Source: Urechis unicinctus
Lineage: Eukaryota; Annelida; Polychaeta; Xenopneusta; Urechidae
DNA: 64,000 nucleotides
Assembly: GCA_034190875.2 (NCBI GenBank)
Contig: CM067349.1
Location: 8,956,241 to 9,020,240 of the forward strand
Reading direction: 5' to 3'
The notes below the pieces were generated by a model. The model was not told the origin of the DNA and ran no database searches. It was given only the letters and a program-made list of their open reading frames with translations. Every line of letters begins with the position of its first letter. Position 1 is the first letter of the stretch. The position numbers and the translations under genes were made by a program. Of the stretch, positions 10,805 through 23,487 are shown in pieces.

Positions 10805-11093
10805 ATATTTCGGTATTTCGCAAATATTGGAAAATATATATGGGCACGAAAGGTTGGATTTATACGTAAAAATTAGTGTCTTGACCTTTCGTGGACGACC
10901 TTTCGAGGACTAAAAGTATATACCAGGATTAAAAAGTGACAAAAAGATTTTTATTCGCATTAAACTATATCAATGTATCAATTAAAATATGCCGAATAAA
11001 TAATTGATGATTAATGATAGCAAATATGTACTATAAAAATTTGTCCACGAATGGTTGAAGTCTACGAATGGTTGTAATCAGGAGATATCAGAT
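10805..11093. other. AT-rich spacer, no gene seen
   Basis: I see no coding signal. The stretch has two close copies of gacctttcg at about 10883-10905 and of the phrase acgaatggttg at about 11046-11075, both short local duplications. It joins the transposon to the TA/GA microsatellite. Confidence 0.5.
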
Positions 11094-11279
<186 letters not shown>

Positions 11280-11337
11280 TCATGTATATCACCATATATA
11301 TCTCTCTATCGAGGACGATATCTCTCTCTTCTTTTAT

Positions 11338-11340
<3 letters not shown>

Positions 11341-11374
<34 letters not shown>
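11341..11374. repeat. (TA)n microsatellite
   Basis: A pure TA run lies between two copies of a tcgtcatgtat...caccatata...gaggacgatat segment (about 11277-11320 and 11373-11411). Confidence 0.95.
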
Positions 11375-11376
<2 letters not shown>

Positions 11377-11475
11377 TCATGTATCACCATATAAGGAACG
11401 AGGACGATATTGCTTCTTTTAAAAAATGACGTTCGTGAACATTGTTCAATGTATAAACAATCCAACCTAGGTTAC

Positions 11476-11626
11476 TATATAACCGATCTGAGATTTAGCC
11501 GGCGGACAAACGCGATAGGTTTCACAAACTGTCGTCAGCACATCGTTGAGTTTGACTGCTGCCTGCCTTAGAGGAAGCGTGACCTCTAGTTTACATATAT
11601 CGGTCGCAGCAAGACACACTCAGCAG
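11476..11626 (+). promoter_or_regulatory. Candidate TATA box, first exon and splice donor
   Basis: TATATAA at 11476-11482 is followed about 145 bases later by a donor-like CAG|GTAGGC (boundary 11626/11627). The homologous segment in U3 (39620-39740) keeps the GTCGTCAGCACAT block and a donor-like AAG|GTAGCT but has only AAATAAAT where the TATA should be. A promoter with a short non-coding first exon would explain it; no transcript evidence is available. Confidence 0.3.
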
Positions 11627-12199
11627 GTAGGCTCAAATTATTTTGCATTTTGTTTCATGTCAATCGTGAAACTTTATCAACAGCATTTTGACATGACGTA
11701 TGGCTCTAATCAAGTTTAAATTACATTGACACTCAAACGGTACGAACAATTACAGCTTATGACTGTGAAGTCATGCATTTATTTTGTGGCAAAGAAATTA
11801 TGTCTCTGATTTATCCCCAAGTCGACACAAACGTTAACTTTTCTGAGCAAACATATCATCAGTTTGACCCCAATTCTGTGTTACCTGACACATTCCTTAA
11901 TTGTTTTCAAATGCTGCAACGTATGTGACATGCACATACTTTTACTCTTAAGTAAATTGTGTGATTTAGAATTTTGTTGTGAAAAAAATTGGTTTGCACA
12001 AATTTATAAAACACCTCCTTGATCATTGTTATATCGATCAGTTGTGATCAATTTTAACAGTCGATCTAATGAAATCACAAATAGAGTCATCCAACTGAGC
12101 CGTATCTAGAATTTGTATTAGGCTTTGTCATTAAATTATTGGCACTTAAGTTTGTGCACCACGAACTGTTGTCTCCTAAATGTGCTGATGTATTTTGTC

Positions 12200-12320
12200 A
12201 GCTCTTACTTACGTTCAATTTCGCAGCAATCTACTTAAATTGCAGCGCCTGGGAGTAAATACTATAAAAGCTTGCTGCTGTAAGGGTTGACAATAAAATA
12301 AGACCTGGCTCGTATCTCAC
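12200..12320 (+). promoter_or_regulatory. Recurrent TAAATACTA...AAGCTT module
   Basis: The core here is GTAAATACTATAAAAGCTTGC, preceded by AAATTGCAGCGCC and followed by a GACAATAAAA stretch. Related modules lie at about 18060-18110, 24480-24540, 26440-26530, 35360-35430, 45845-45895 and 53190-53240, with weaker ones near 21230 and 31340, and an inverted one near 58870-58890 reading cctataaaacctactag. The TATAAAA form here looks like a TATA box, but most copies have lost it. Function is unproven. Confidence 0.4.
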
Positions 12321-13537
12321 ATACTGGAATAGATTGATTTGAGGAGCAAATCACGTTAATGCTAGCGAACAGAATTCACCTATTGTCTCAATTTCAGTGT
12401 TTGTATATCGTCTTATGAGGGTTATATGAATGACTGATGTCCATTTCGTCACAACACATACAGTACCGTCATGCTTTGCTTGCCACAGGAGACGACCTTC
12501 ATTGTTCGCTTGCGTCATTCCCCATATAACGAGGGTGCATCATATCACAGGATTTGTACTTACAACAGATGCACTGTCCCCTATGGCGAGGACCTGGGTA
12601 CTGGTTGTGAACAATATTATGTTATGTAAGCATCTTGAAGCCGCATCTGTAAATGATGCAGCATGTAGTCATATCTCAAATCGTTTTGAGCCTGTTGGCT
12701 TTTCGGAAAAACGGTTAAAAGTTGTGAGTTTTCGCCCTTTTATCAGTCAACTAGTCAGCTGCCGGACACCTCCTACGGGGATTTGCAAAGGATAGTGGGT
12801 ATTGCCAGTTACAAGATGCTAGATGGCGATATAAACACCAAGACCACATCACGTATGGTACTGCCATTCACGCGTCGTGCAAATACCGAGTCATTCTGTG
12901 GATTCCTTGATTTAGTTTAGAAAATCTGACTTGAATGCCTGATGCGCTCATCCTGTGGGACGTTTATATTTCGTTTGACAAATATCACTTGCAGCAGCTT
13001 AGCTATAACAAACTCGGTAAGAATTGGATTCATAATTGCAAAGAAACAAATTCCCGAAACGGCATTCCGGAATTCTGAGGGATTTCGTTGCATAAGCATG
13101 CATGGTTAACATGCATTGCCATGCTATTGTAGTAGATGAGTTCGGTGAGACAAAGCTGAGTAGAGCTAGACACGTTTTGGTTTGAGAGAAGTCCGTCCAA
13201 GAAAAGTATGTCTGTGAATCTAATCCGACCAGCTCAGTAATAAGCTTTTGGAACCTTTATTTATTGCCTATATCAAGTCAAAGAAACGGAGACAAAAGAA
13301 GACAAACGTTGCCAACAACTAAATTATCATGCTATCCAAGTGTACTATTTACTGAATGCCCTCTTTACATTTCATTCTTGCCTTTGAAATGATAGCAAAT
13401 GCTCTGTCTGCGTACACCAACTGTGATAGGCGACCTTAGCCAAAAAACCGTACATAGGTACCCTGGTGACATACATCGTAAAGCAAATGCTACGTCTGTG
13501 TATATAAAGAGGATCGTGCTTGCCTTTTGTGAGGCAG

Positions 13538-13544
13538 TATAAAA
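13538..13544 (+). promoter_or_regulatory. Candidate TATA box (TATAAAA)
   Basis: GGCAGTATAAAATGCGTCC is followed by a stretch ending in agacatcattacttttatc. It resembles 43255-43320 in U3, where CAGTATAAAAC precedes a similar catca...tctcatcttttgg run. Position and context suggest a core promoter shared between units; this is inference only. Confidence 0.3.
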
Positions 13545-16500
13545 TGCGTCCCGGCCTCAGTGAGACATCATTACTTTTATCGTTTGTGTTGGCATGTTAA
13601 TGTGTCAATATGGTAAAAATCATTATTGTTTGAGTATGCATTAACCTGAGCCAAGGAAGGATAGCAATATATATAATATTGGGACACAAAGACCGTCCTT
13701 ACCATCGATGAGTATATAGCAAGGGAGTGAGTTGACGAGGAAATTTGGAAACATAATGAAGCAATGCTGTATAGTTGTTTTCATTGTTAGGAAATTTCGG
13801 TTACCGATTGCAGCGCTGCACTGGGAGACTAAATATCAGAGATAACAACATGTATTTATCATACTAATTGCTTTTCTTTGTGGGACCGTTTGCAAAAAAA
13901 ACCCATCATTTTCATCAAATTCACCGGAACATTGTTTTAACACTTCAACCGCGGGCCTCAATAGAATCAATAGAATACTCATATTTTCGTCCAATATAGC
14001 ACCACAGTCATGGATGCAGATATCGTAGGAATTTGGGGTGTAGTTTGTAAAGGTAGAGATTGCAACCATAATTAAAGTATACCCAGATTGATACAGCATA
14101 TCTCAAGAGTGGTCTGGTGGAAAAAGGGATCAGTGCACCTAATTAGGAAGAACCAATTAACTGTTGTTTGGCAAGAGCTACTGTTCATAAAGCTGTGACC
14201 TCAGACGTCCGATACTACGTGTATTACTTAAAGACAATCCATTCTATCCTTATGTCCATATGTTTTCCATGCACAGTTGTTGCGGCATCATCGAGAAGGC
14301 TCTTGTTATTCATACTCCATGACAATATAATGATTGCTTGTTTAATAAAAGCAAGACGGCTTTGTATATCCTATTCAGTGCAGATCGAATACTTGCGTTC
14401 ATATTTAAAGGCAAATTGCGACTATTCAACACCTACATCTGATACAATGTTTCGCAGCCTTTCGGACCACTTTAATCTAACATTTCTACATGAAGCCAAC
14501 GAGGCTTCACTTTTCATCACTGTATGCAATGATAATTCGCTTAACTGCACATGCGCATCAGGTAATGAATAACTGATAAGATATAAAATAATGACCTCTA
14601 CATATCTAGGCAAGGATAATGCTGCCTAGATCAGATAAAGCTAGTTATGGATGACCCCATCCCATTCAAGTTTTTGTTGTCTTCGGATAATTTATCCAAT
14701 TCGAGGTTTGACATCTAAAGGTTTACCTTAATGCTTACAACGTCCCGTGCTGCTGCTTTTGCACTCCTTAATCGTTCAACATATTATCTATAACACCAGC
14801 TTAAGTCACAGAGTGCAATTAATTGCACCCTTAGCATTAGGAAACAGCATTTACTGCATAGTTACAAGTTCACTTATGCAGTCGAATTAACGTCTTAGCT
14901 AATTTGTATTGGCACTCCACCTTTGTATGTATAATGCAACACATTGGATAACATACTATACTCACTAAAACCTATATTATCCTCATCAGTGAACCAACAT
15001 TGCTTATATATCGACCCTAGTGGAACACGATATCACTCCCTGGTATCACTTTGCTGGTTACAATGAGATCCATCACAACATTTGCGACTTATGCTTCATT
15101 TGCAGTCATATGTTAAAAGGAATATTGCTCTTCACGGTCATTTATTTCCCCATTAACAATTCAGCATGCGTATTGTATGCGATTATTGCGCACCACTCAA
15201 GCAAGGCACCCATGTAAATATTCCATTTGATTAGAAATGTTGAAGAGAACGACGGATTCCATCTTCTGGGGGGGGGGGTGCCATTTGATAAAATCAGTCC
15301 TGCTTGCTACTAGTAACATATATCCAGTCACTATTGCTTCTAACCAATGACGATTCTGACCCAAATACAGTTTAGAATATGATCTCTGTTGTGACAGCTT
15401 CGTGATGTCACTCAATGTATATAGCATGTTATCCTGTCTGTTAGACTAACACCTCTTCCAGTGCTAACCTTTTTGTTTGAGCAGTTGATAATCTGTGATA
15501 AATATTGTTTTGACTTCTAGCGAGGCTACTATGGCATCATCAGTGGTTGGAAATATTGAACAAGTTAATATATATCCTACCTATGACGTACTTTTATTGT
15601 TCATGAAAAGGAATTGCAGTCGTATCGTTTTTCATCAGACAAAGCTTCACTTGTGCATATATATTGCAGTTGGTATTAGTCACATATGTATTGCTGTAGG
15701 TAACAACGTCAACTCTCAATCATTGGTTTGACGAATGCACATCAAGACATGCGACGAGATAGCAATGTCGACTGCACATTAAGCTGTTGTGACATTGCAC
15801 CAATATGGAAGTACACCACCCTCTTGTCGCTTTGTTTAAGCGTACATGTAGAGTAGGAAAACAGCCCTCGATTCGAGTGTTTTAGGTAAGTGTCAAATTT
15901 TTAACGCATAATTGGAAAGCATCAACAAATCTTTAATGCGGGAGTTTCCAGTTTCTAGCCATGTATCGCTTGAAAAGTCCATTGCCGGTAATCAAAAGAT
16001 GTGAAATTAATATTGTCATTAATTACTGGTTATTTGTTCAATTTAAGTACTTATAGTTTTGATTCAAATCGCTGCAAAATGAAGCTCTACATAAAACTAT
16101 TGATATTTGAAAGAATGTGCAAGTTACATCCATCACAAGCAGCTATTCCAAATTACCTTGCACGTGGGTGATTATAAACATTAAAATGCCTGCCAATGTG
16201 TATTCATATAACGGCCTCCTGCAAGTCATTAATAATCACACACTGTCAGTCGTTTGGAACAAGTATAACGGCTAATTAAGCTTTAAGCGCATATGGACCA
16301 GAAACAGAAGTGCCCACAATATTAAAAAGATTTGAAAATCGCAATGCAAAGGACTTAAAAATGGTCTAATACCCTCACAGGAGCTGCATTAACATGAAAA
16401 TGTATTTAAGGCAATCATTATGGTACCCGTATATTAAGGTTATTGATGTATTTAACATCATTTGGGACATGAAACTCTCATGATTCTGCACCGAAATGCA

Positions 16501-19500
16501 TATGATTATTGACACTTGGCAAAACTGTACCTAAGTGTGTATTATAAATGCTACAGATAATTTCATTGCGGTTGTGGCGAGATCACGTCGTCTTGAATTT
16601 TTTTAAAACAAAACACCATATCTGGGATTTGCCAGGAGAGCAATGTAACGGGTTGTTTTCTTCATACGCACACTATCGTGGTATTAATATTATCTAATCG
16701 ACATATAAATGCAGGAGTTTTATTGTCATAGTGATGATGTAAATTTGCACAGTACCTGAGTGGTTTTTTTATTTACTGTATTTGATTGACTGCATAAGAT
16801 GGATAGACACATATATGAATAATGTGTGCGCATTGTATATATTTCGAATCCAGGGCAGTGAATAATTGCAGCCTTTTATGGGAAAGTATTTTTATTTGAC
16901 ACAAATATTATGCGTTATTGTACGGTTCAATTACGCTTAATTCCTTGCATGATTATCAATCATCAATCATGCATAGACAATGGGGCTGCGTTTTAACAAA
17001 GTGGCACCTACTGTTGCATGCTTCCCTATTTATAAACATGGTTGTAGAATTTTATTGCATTTAATTCACACTGCACGATTGTCGACTTTGATTAATGTTG
17101 TAATATGTGACCTTCCATATCAAGACACTCAATCAGCCGAGTTCTACTGAATAGCCCTTACCAGCCCCATTTATGAATCCTGTCAAAGATGCATCAAAAT
17201 CGACGCAACTGAGGATGTTATTTTGCCAAATGTCTTCTTTCAAGTTTGTGACTATGCTGCAGTAATGTAAAATGCAATACCTTAAATTACATTTTGCTCA
17301 ATTTGTTGATATATGTTTGCTCCTACGCAAAATGAATTCACCCCATCAGATATGTATATTAGCTCACATATATTGTAGCTACTCTGGATATCTGGTAACT
17401 TAATTCATAATTAGACAGCCAGACGATTGGAATATGTCCGATATGCATAATGGTGGTTAATCCTAGTATAAGCTACGTTACAAAGACGTGACTGCAGAGC
17501 ACTTGTACAACTACGTATATCAGATAGCCAAATACTTCCTGTAAATACCCCACAGTCCAACGAGTACGGCCTAAAATGCCTGTAACTATTCAACAAATCG
17601 CTATTGATCGCGCAAGTCATGTTACTTTGGGATGAGACATCTATAGCAAATGCATATGTAAAGGATAGTGTTTATGTTACATTTGCACGCAGCCTTGTCG
17701 ATAGGTATATAATTGTGCCATTCAGTTATGAACCAATATTTTCTATATATAGTTATGACAGAGACGGGGTGTGACTTGGTGAGTCCTTGAATTAAATCAC
17801 AGTGAACTTTATTTACCTGTGTTTATCATGAGAACGGTACGTTAATCGTCAAGCACGATATTGGTCCATCTTGCACGATAAAGGTCAGCAACTGATATAC
17901 AATCCTCCCCCGTGGTCGAATAACATTGCTTTGGATTAATGTCCTACAGATTGAAGTTCACACGACACGTTCTTCACTGTTGGTGTCTCCTCTACGGAAC
18001 ATTGACAGCTAGCGGCTGGTATATTAATTCCACCCATACCTATTGTCAATTCGCAATTGAATTAGACCGGAGGTAAATACTACTAGAGCTTTCCGTTGTA
18101 AGGATGGAACCACAGCTATAATACATGTAACCCATATTCCTAAATTGTGATAACAAGAGGATCGTAGTGCTGCACACCAACGGGCATCCTTTGTCCGGAT
18201 GCATTCGGATTGTAAATTGAAATCACCCTTCTTATGTCTGTTATATCCATCCATTCTTGTTTCAACTCGTTCTTGCAAGGTGTTCGCTGTCCCAGTGTAA
18301 CAAAATCAACCAAGGATATCTTGCTGCAAACATTAAACACGTATTCAGAATGATCTAACAATCTGAGTATATGGTGCCTCTAATAGCCAATCTGTTGATA
18401 GATGTAAGATGTTGTGGTTGGACCCTTGTCTGACTTGTTACGTGAAAACATGCACTGTGGCAATCTTGTATTAAGCGTGAACGTATAAACATATCGCGTT
18501 GAAGAATATGCATGAAGTGGCTGCTGAATGACTGATGATATAGACGTATGTTATCCCTGGAATATGATGTGACGAAAATTACAACAGCATGCGCTTTAAA
18601 TCATGCGCAACACATTACAAAGGATTTCCGCATGTTCCTTAGCTAATAACCCATGTAAATGTTGCCAATTTTCAGACACCGACATTTCGGCCGGCTGCCT
18701 TTCAAGTTATAGCTATTTGCAAAAATATACATGTAAAATCGATACTGTCAGCTGTCAAGCCGTTAGCCCAATACATGCGTTCAAGGGCAATATCTGTATA
18801 GTCCTCAGAGCCACGCCCTAGGAAATCGGAATTTCCAGCTTGTATTATCTTGTGACAGCATTATTGACACAAAAGCTATGAGAACATACTTCTTGTAGTT
18901 TCGGGACACCGACCCCAGTTCTCACGACCCAGTCATCGTGTGTCGCCGTTAGAACAATTAACGGCCTCTCTAATAAGAGTAAATTGCAGAGATCTGTTTT
19001 AATCATTGTGTGGATACATTTGTCGAAGTGCTATTGTGAGGCAGGGATAGGATGATGAAAACAGACTTAATCAAAGTCACATTTTTAATTATAGCTTTAT
19101 TTGTGCAGAACCACGATGCTAAAAATATCCGGGCTCCTCTCTCTCCACTGCTCTCGGATTATATGCAAGTGAAACAAACCAATTGTGGCTGAAATATACA
19201 CGTTTTGAAATCAGATTCATCTATTCAAGTAAATGCTGCTTGATTATGACTGATAAGTAAATTTGTTTATCATTTCCCTTTAATACTCTTTGGATTCGAG
19301 CCAACATATTTTCTGAATGCTTGTGCTGTTAATTGAGGTGACTTGGATAAAACCGGACTGCCCAACATGGATTCATTATTACTGAAACCCCGGGATGCTA
19401 ATTTTTTATGCATTATGTGCGCCATATCGAGCAAAAGCGGATTTACAGTTTCGTTGTAAAGTATTTTTGCTATAAAGAATGTTGCCATAAAACATCATGA

Positions 19501-22500
19501 TCAATAGACCAAATTGGATAGGACAAACACGGTCTTCGATATATTAAATGTCACCTCTATCCCGATCAATTATTCATGGCCTGTTTGCAGAGCTGGAAAT
19601 TAGAAAAGATCTGCTTGGTGAATGACGAAATGTGGCAGACGGACTGCGTTTCTTGGTAAATGACCTATAATGCATAGGTGGCCACATTTGTTATTCGCTT
19701 CAGCAACGTTCGACAAATAAAAGGCAAATATGTATCAACTTATTGTCTCTCTGCTTAACAAAATATGGAAAACAACTGAGGCCATCGTTTCACTTTGTTT
19801 GGGTCAGGTAATAAAATCATACCATGCTTCAATGCTAGACCGTTTCGTAATGCATTGGCCCGTCTGTGATATTAAATGTTATATTAAACACACCTACCAT
19901 GACAAAGTCATTGTTCCTAAATGTACATCGTTCGTTACTACACTTAGTTAATTCCAAAACTGGCCTTCTTTGTTGACCGCTAGTGTATTGTAGATGCATT
20001 GCAATGGCTACGTCTCATCAATATTTTGGGACCGAATGGCTATTCCAGCATTGTCACAGCCGTGTACAATGTCCAAAGTAACTATTAAGCTCAGAGATTA
20101 GAGTTGGGGTCACCTTCACAAATCGACTTGACTCATTGACAGGACCCCTTAGCAATTTATTAGCAAATGTACAGTTTCTTTTTTGGAAACTGACTGGTGC
20201 TGGAGATGAACGGGTGTCAATCAATAATGATCGATCAGTTTATGACATTGTTAATTGTTGAAATGTGCGCTCAAGGAAACTGATCAGCAATTATGCTTAT
20301 TCAGTAAAGTATGGTATCACTCATCGATAAGCCAGATTGTGAAGGTGATTCGAACTAACAACGCATGCCGATGAGAATAACAATAGCAACACATTGTCAT
20401 ATATCATGTGATCAAAGAAAGCAAGGGCCCTTTTGCAATCCTAATATCATGATTTAGTGTCACCCACATAAAATAACATATACGTTTACGATTTCATCCT
20501 TTGAATGATGCCAATCTTAACTGACTTCAACTTTTCTGACCAAAATAATCATTAGGTTGAATCGAATTCTCATATGACGCAGTTCGTCATTATGTAACCC
20601 AGTTCTATTTTCATATATTATAACAGTGGCGGTTTGTTTTAATCAAACGGCCTACTATGCAAACGATTACAATCACAAGCCCAGTATCATACCAGGCAGC
20701 TGCCATTGTGTACTAGTTGAGTGAACATGCGTAGTATTCAATCCACACAAGGCTGCAGTGGTAATGTAATCGCTTGTAAAATGCCAGAGGGAGCTTAGTA
20801 AACTTTTTCTTTAGACTCTTGTGCCATGTTATAGATGCAATGTTATAGCTAAGCTATTCATCAAGGCCAATAAACAAGTCAACACTGACCCGTGCACCAT
20901 CGTACTTGGCTGCAAAAATATTGCTTGCACTCACCGTATGGGATGTTACAGTTGCTTTTGGTTAAGATTCTTCACATAAGCAGCCATTTCACGGTATCAA
21001 TCATCGTTTATCGTAAAATGAAAATCTGTGACAGCTTTAACCAGAGGCAGACAAAGCATAAATGTCATTCACAATCAATGCCGAAACTTATTCTGAATTT
21101 GTATATGGCGTTGTCTTAAGATTAATGGCTGCTTAGTTTATGTCCCACGAGCTGGCTGACGTTGTCTTTATAAAAGAGGTGATGTATCTATTTAGCTCCT
21201 AGTTACTTTCAGTTGCGATGCAATCTACTTAGATTGTAAGGGAAAACCATAAAAGAATCCCCGTGCAGCTGTAGCACTGTTTAGTATAGAGCAGGCCAGT
21301 TAAAGCACATCACATCTGGTTTATGTGTACCTTTAAACTGAGTCACATTGAACTCCATTAAACTACGCGCGACTTGACGCCCACTTCGTTGCCCTTCCTT
21401 AGATCGATGCTTCACTAGCAGCTGATCGGCGGTTTATATAATGTAGAATGTGATATCGCATAACTAGCATACAGTGCATAATCTTTCTATTATATCATGG
21501 AATTGGCGCTTAGTTATGGCGTTGTATTCATAATATAAATCGTAAATCTAGGAAACCATGGTTAGCTATACATGCCAGCATACACGTGCAAAGTAGTGTG
21601 TTGCATAAGCATACCATTAAATCATAGTGATTGCCTGCTATTTTGGGGCTGAATATTTTGCGGGGTGTTGACGAAACTCGTGGCAAGTTGGAAAATACAG
21701 GAGTTTTTCATGCACTATGATTCTTATTTATTGCTATTAATGCCAGCGTCAACGGTGCTAATTGTGTTACAAAAACCTTAAGCCCCTTAGGGGGTTTATG
21801 ATCTATTGTGGCATGTGCCGTTTTTATGCACTGTGATTCTTATTTATTGCAATTAAAGCCAGCGTCAACTGTGCCAAATGTGAAAGAAAACCCCTTAGCC
21901 CAGTAGGAGCATTAATGGTCTAAAGTGGCATGTGCTGTGAACCCCCGGAGCTTGCAGTGCGTTCACTGGTCATATGTGAAAAATGAACGTATTTGCAGTA
22001 TGGGTATCATATCTGTGTCAACTGGTCTGTGTGACAGATGATTAAGCATTATATATTGTGCATTGTACATGACGCTTCTCACACTGAGGGTTATATAGCA
22101 ATGGCTGTGAAGCTCAACTTGAACTGAATGGTATCAAGAGATAAATGAAAACATACCTGGGATCAGTGACAACGAGAATACGATATTATTACGTGATATT
22201 CAGAGAACAAGTTGTGGCTGGATACCACAGATATGGTTGGTTCTGTAAAAGTAATGTACCAATACTCCTTGGTCTTCGCAATTGAATGATTTAAGTTAAA
22301 CACCCATTGATAATGATGCAATTGGCGAATGTCAACAACAATCACTCATTTCAAGATATATTGTACAACTAACCACATTATATTTTATCGATTAATATTC
22401 ACATTGATACTTAATTGGGTCATCCATATATGTATTTCATGGCGTTCATCAACATTAGGACCCACTCATGGATAATAACTATATCCGTAACAATCACCTG

Positions 22501-23307
22501 CGCCCCAACATAGATTCATATTGAATAACTTTATGCAGCTATTTTAGAATAACTTGTAGCAGGTTAACAAGGCATCTCACCATAAAAGCCTAAGACAGGA
22601 TTCATAACTGAGCAGATTTCAGGATGACAGTTTAAGTGGTTTGGATTTGACTTTCAACCAAGTCTCACAGCTGCATTCGACACAAGACAGGGAGCTTTAT
22701 TTATTTTTTTAAACTTTTATAATTTAGTTCAGTTGGGGGTTTATACTGTTAATTTGTCTCTTAGCATAAACATTTTCCCATACGTTTACCGTCTGGAAGC
22801 TGATTGGTGGAATGGCAAGGTCACAAATATTGCCGCGCAGATGTTTAATTCCTCGATGCTTTGCCATCAATCCAACATAAGCCGGCCACAATTAATCATA
22901 CATTTAAATAAATATGCTTTGACGAGGAAAATGTAAGCTTTTTTGCTGAGTACAACTTTGTAGGTATTAAAGTGATATTCCTACAACAGCAATTGCGCAT
23001 GTTTAGCCATGGTGGTTCATATAAAAATGTATGAGAACTGAACTAGCTTTATTAAACATTATGTTCAGATTTATTTTAACCAAATCATAATCATGGTGCA
23101 TTCGGGAAGTATTTGAACATTACTTTGTTGTTATTGCTTTTCATGCGATCTTTTGATTGCTACTAAATGTATATTTCATGATATAAGGCTCATATATTGA
23201 ATTATATATTGATGAGATGATAAAAATTAATTTGTTAGATAACTCACAGAAGAAAGGGGCGATGACATGAGTAGGGGATCAGCGATAAATATGAATGACT
23301 TGTGAAA

Positions 23308-23487
23308 CATGATTCAGAACGAATATTGAGTGTGCTGCATTATTCAGAACGAACATTTTATGTGGTGCATTCTTGAGACGAACAATGTGTGCGCTGCATT
23401 TGTCAGAACGATCATTGTGTGTTCTGCATTATTTAGAACAAACATTGTCTGTGCTACATCATTCAGAACGAACAGCGTGTGTGCTCC
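23308..23487. repeat. 30-bp minisatellite, 6 copies
   Basis: Six contiguous copies follow the pattern cattattcagaacgaacat plus tgtgtgtgctg, each about 30 bases and diverged by a few positions. No unique spacers separate them, so this is not a CRISPR array. A near-identical array is at the matching place in U2. Confidence 0.9.

Larger units (their letters stand above)
11375..18807. repeat. Array unit U0, right part (no gene)
   Basis: No convincing gene. Segments match later units: 11385-11455 to about 42710-42815; 11490-11700 to 39620-39790; 12000-12320 to 26240-26520; 12430-12560 to 27868-27995; 13060-13095 to 28570-28605; 17900-18240 to 45685-45990 and 53030-53345; 18380-18500 to about 46440-46550; 18720-18790 to 46590-46645. 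The interior 13.9-17.9 kb is absent from U1-U4 but present, inverted, at 59.3-62.3 kb. A run of 11 G lies at 15268-15278. This mosaic of shared and private blocks indicates repeated duplication and deletion. Confidence 0.8.

Noticed and set aside
12430..12795. 121-codon frame with a CFACHRRR motif
   Set aside because: The U1 copy at about 27868 keeps the frame for about 30 codons, then shifts. No family match and no splice context.
14168..14572. 134-codon plus-strand frame in U0
   Set aside because: No recognisable domain, the inverted copy of this region lacks most of it, and the length is within chance expectation.
18808..18960. The boundary segment with cgggacaccgaccccagttctc, checked as a possible tRNA or SINE head
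   Set aside because: No matching A and B boxes at the right spacing and no cloverleaf; it recurs only as part of the long units.
23308..23487. Regularly spaced 30-bp repeats resembling a CRISPR array
   Set aside because: Units are contiguous, imperfect, without unique spacers, and the DNA is eukaryotic.
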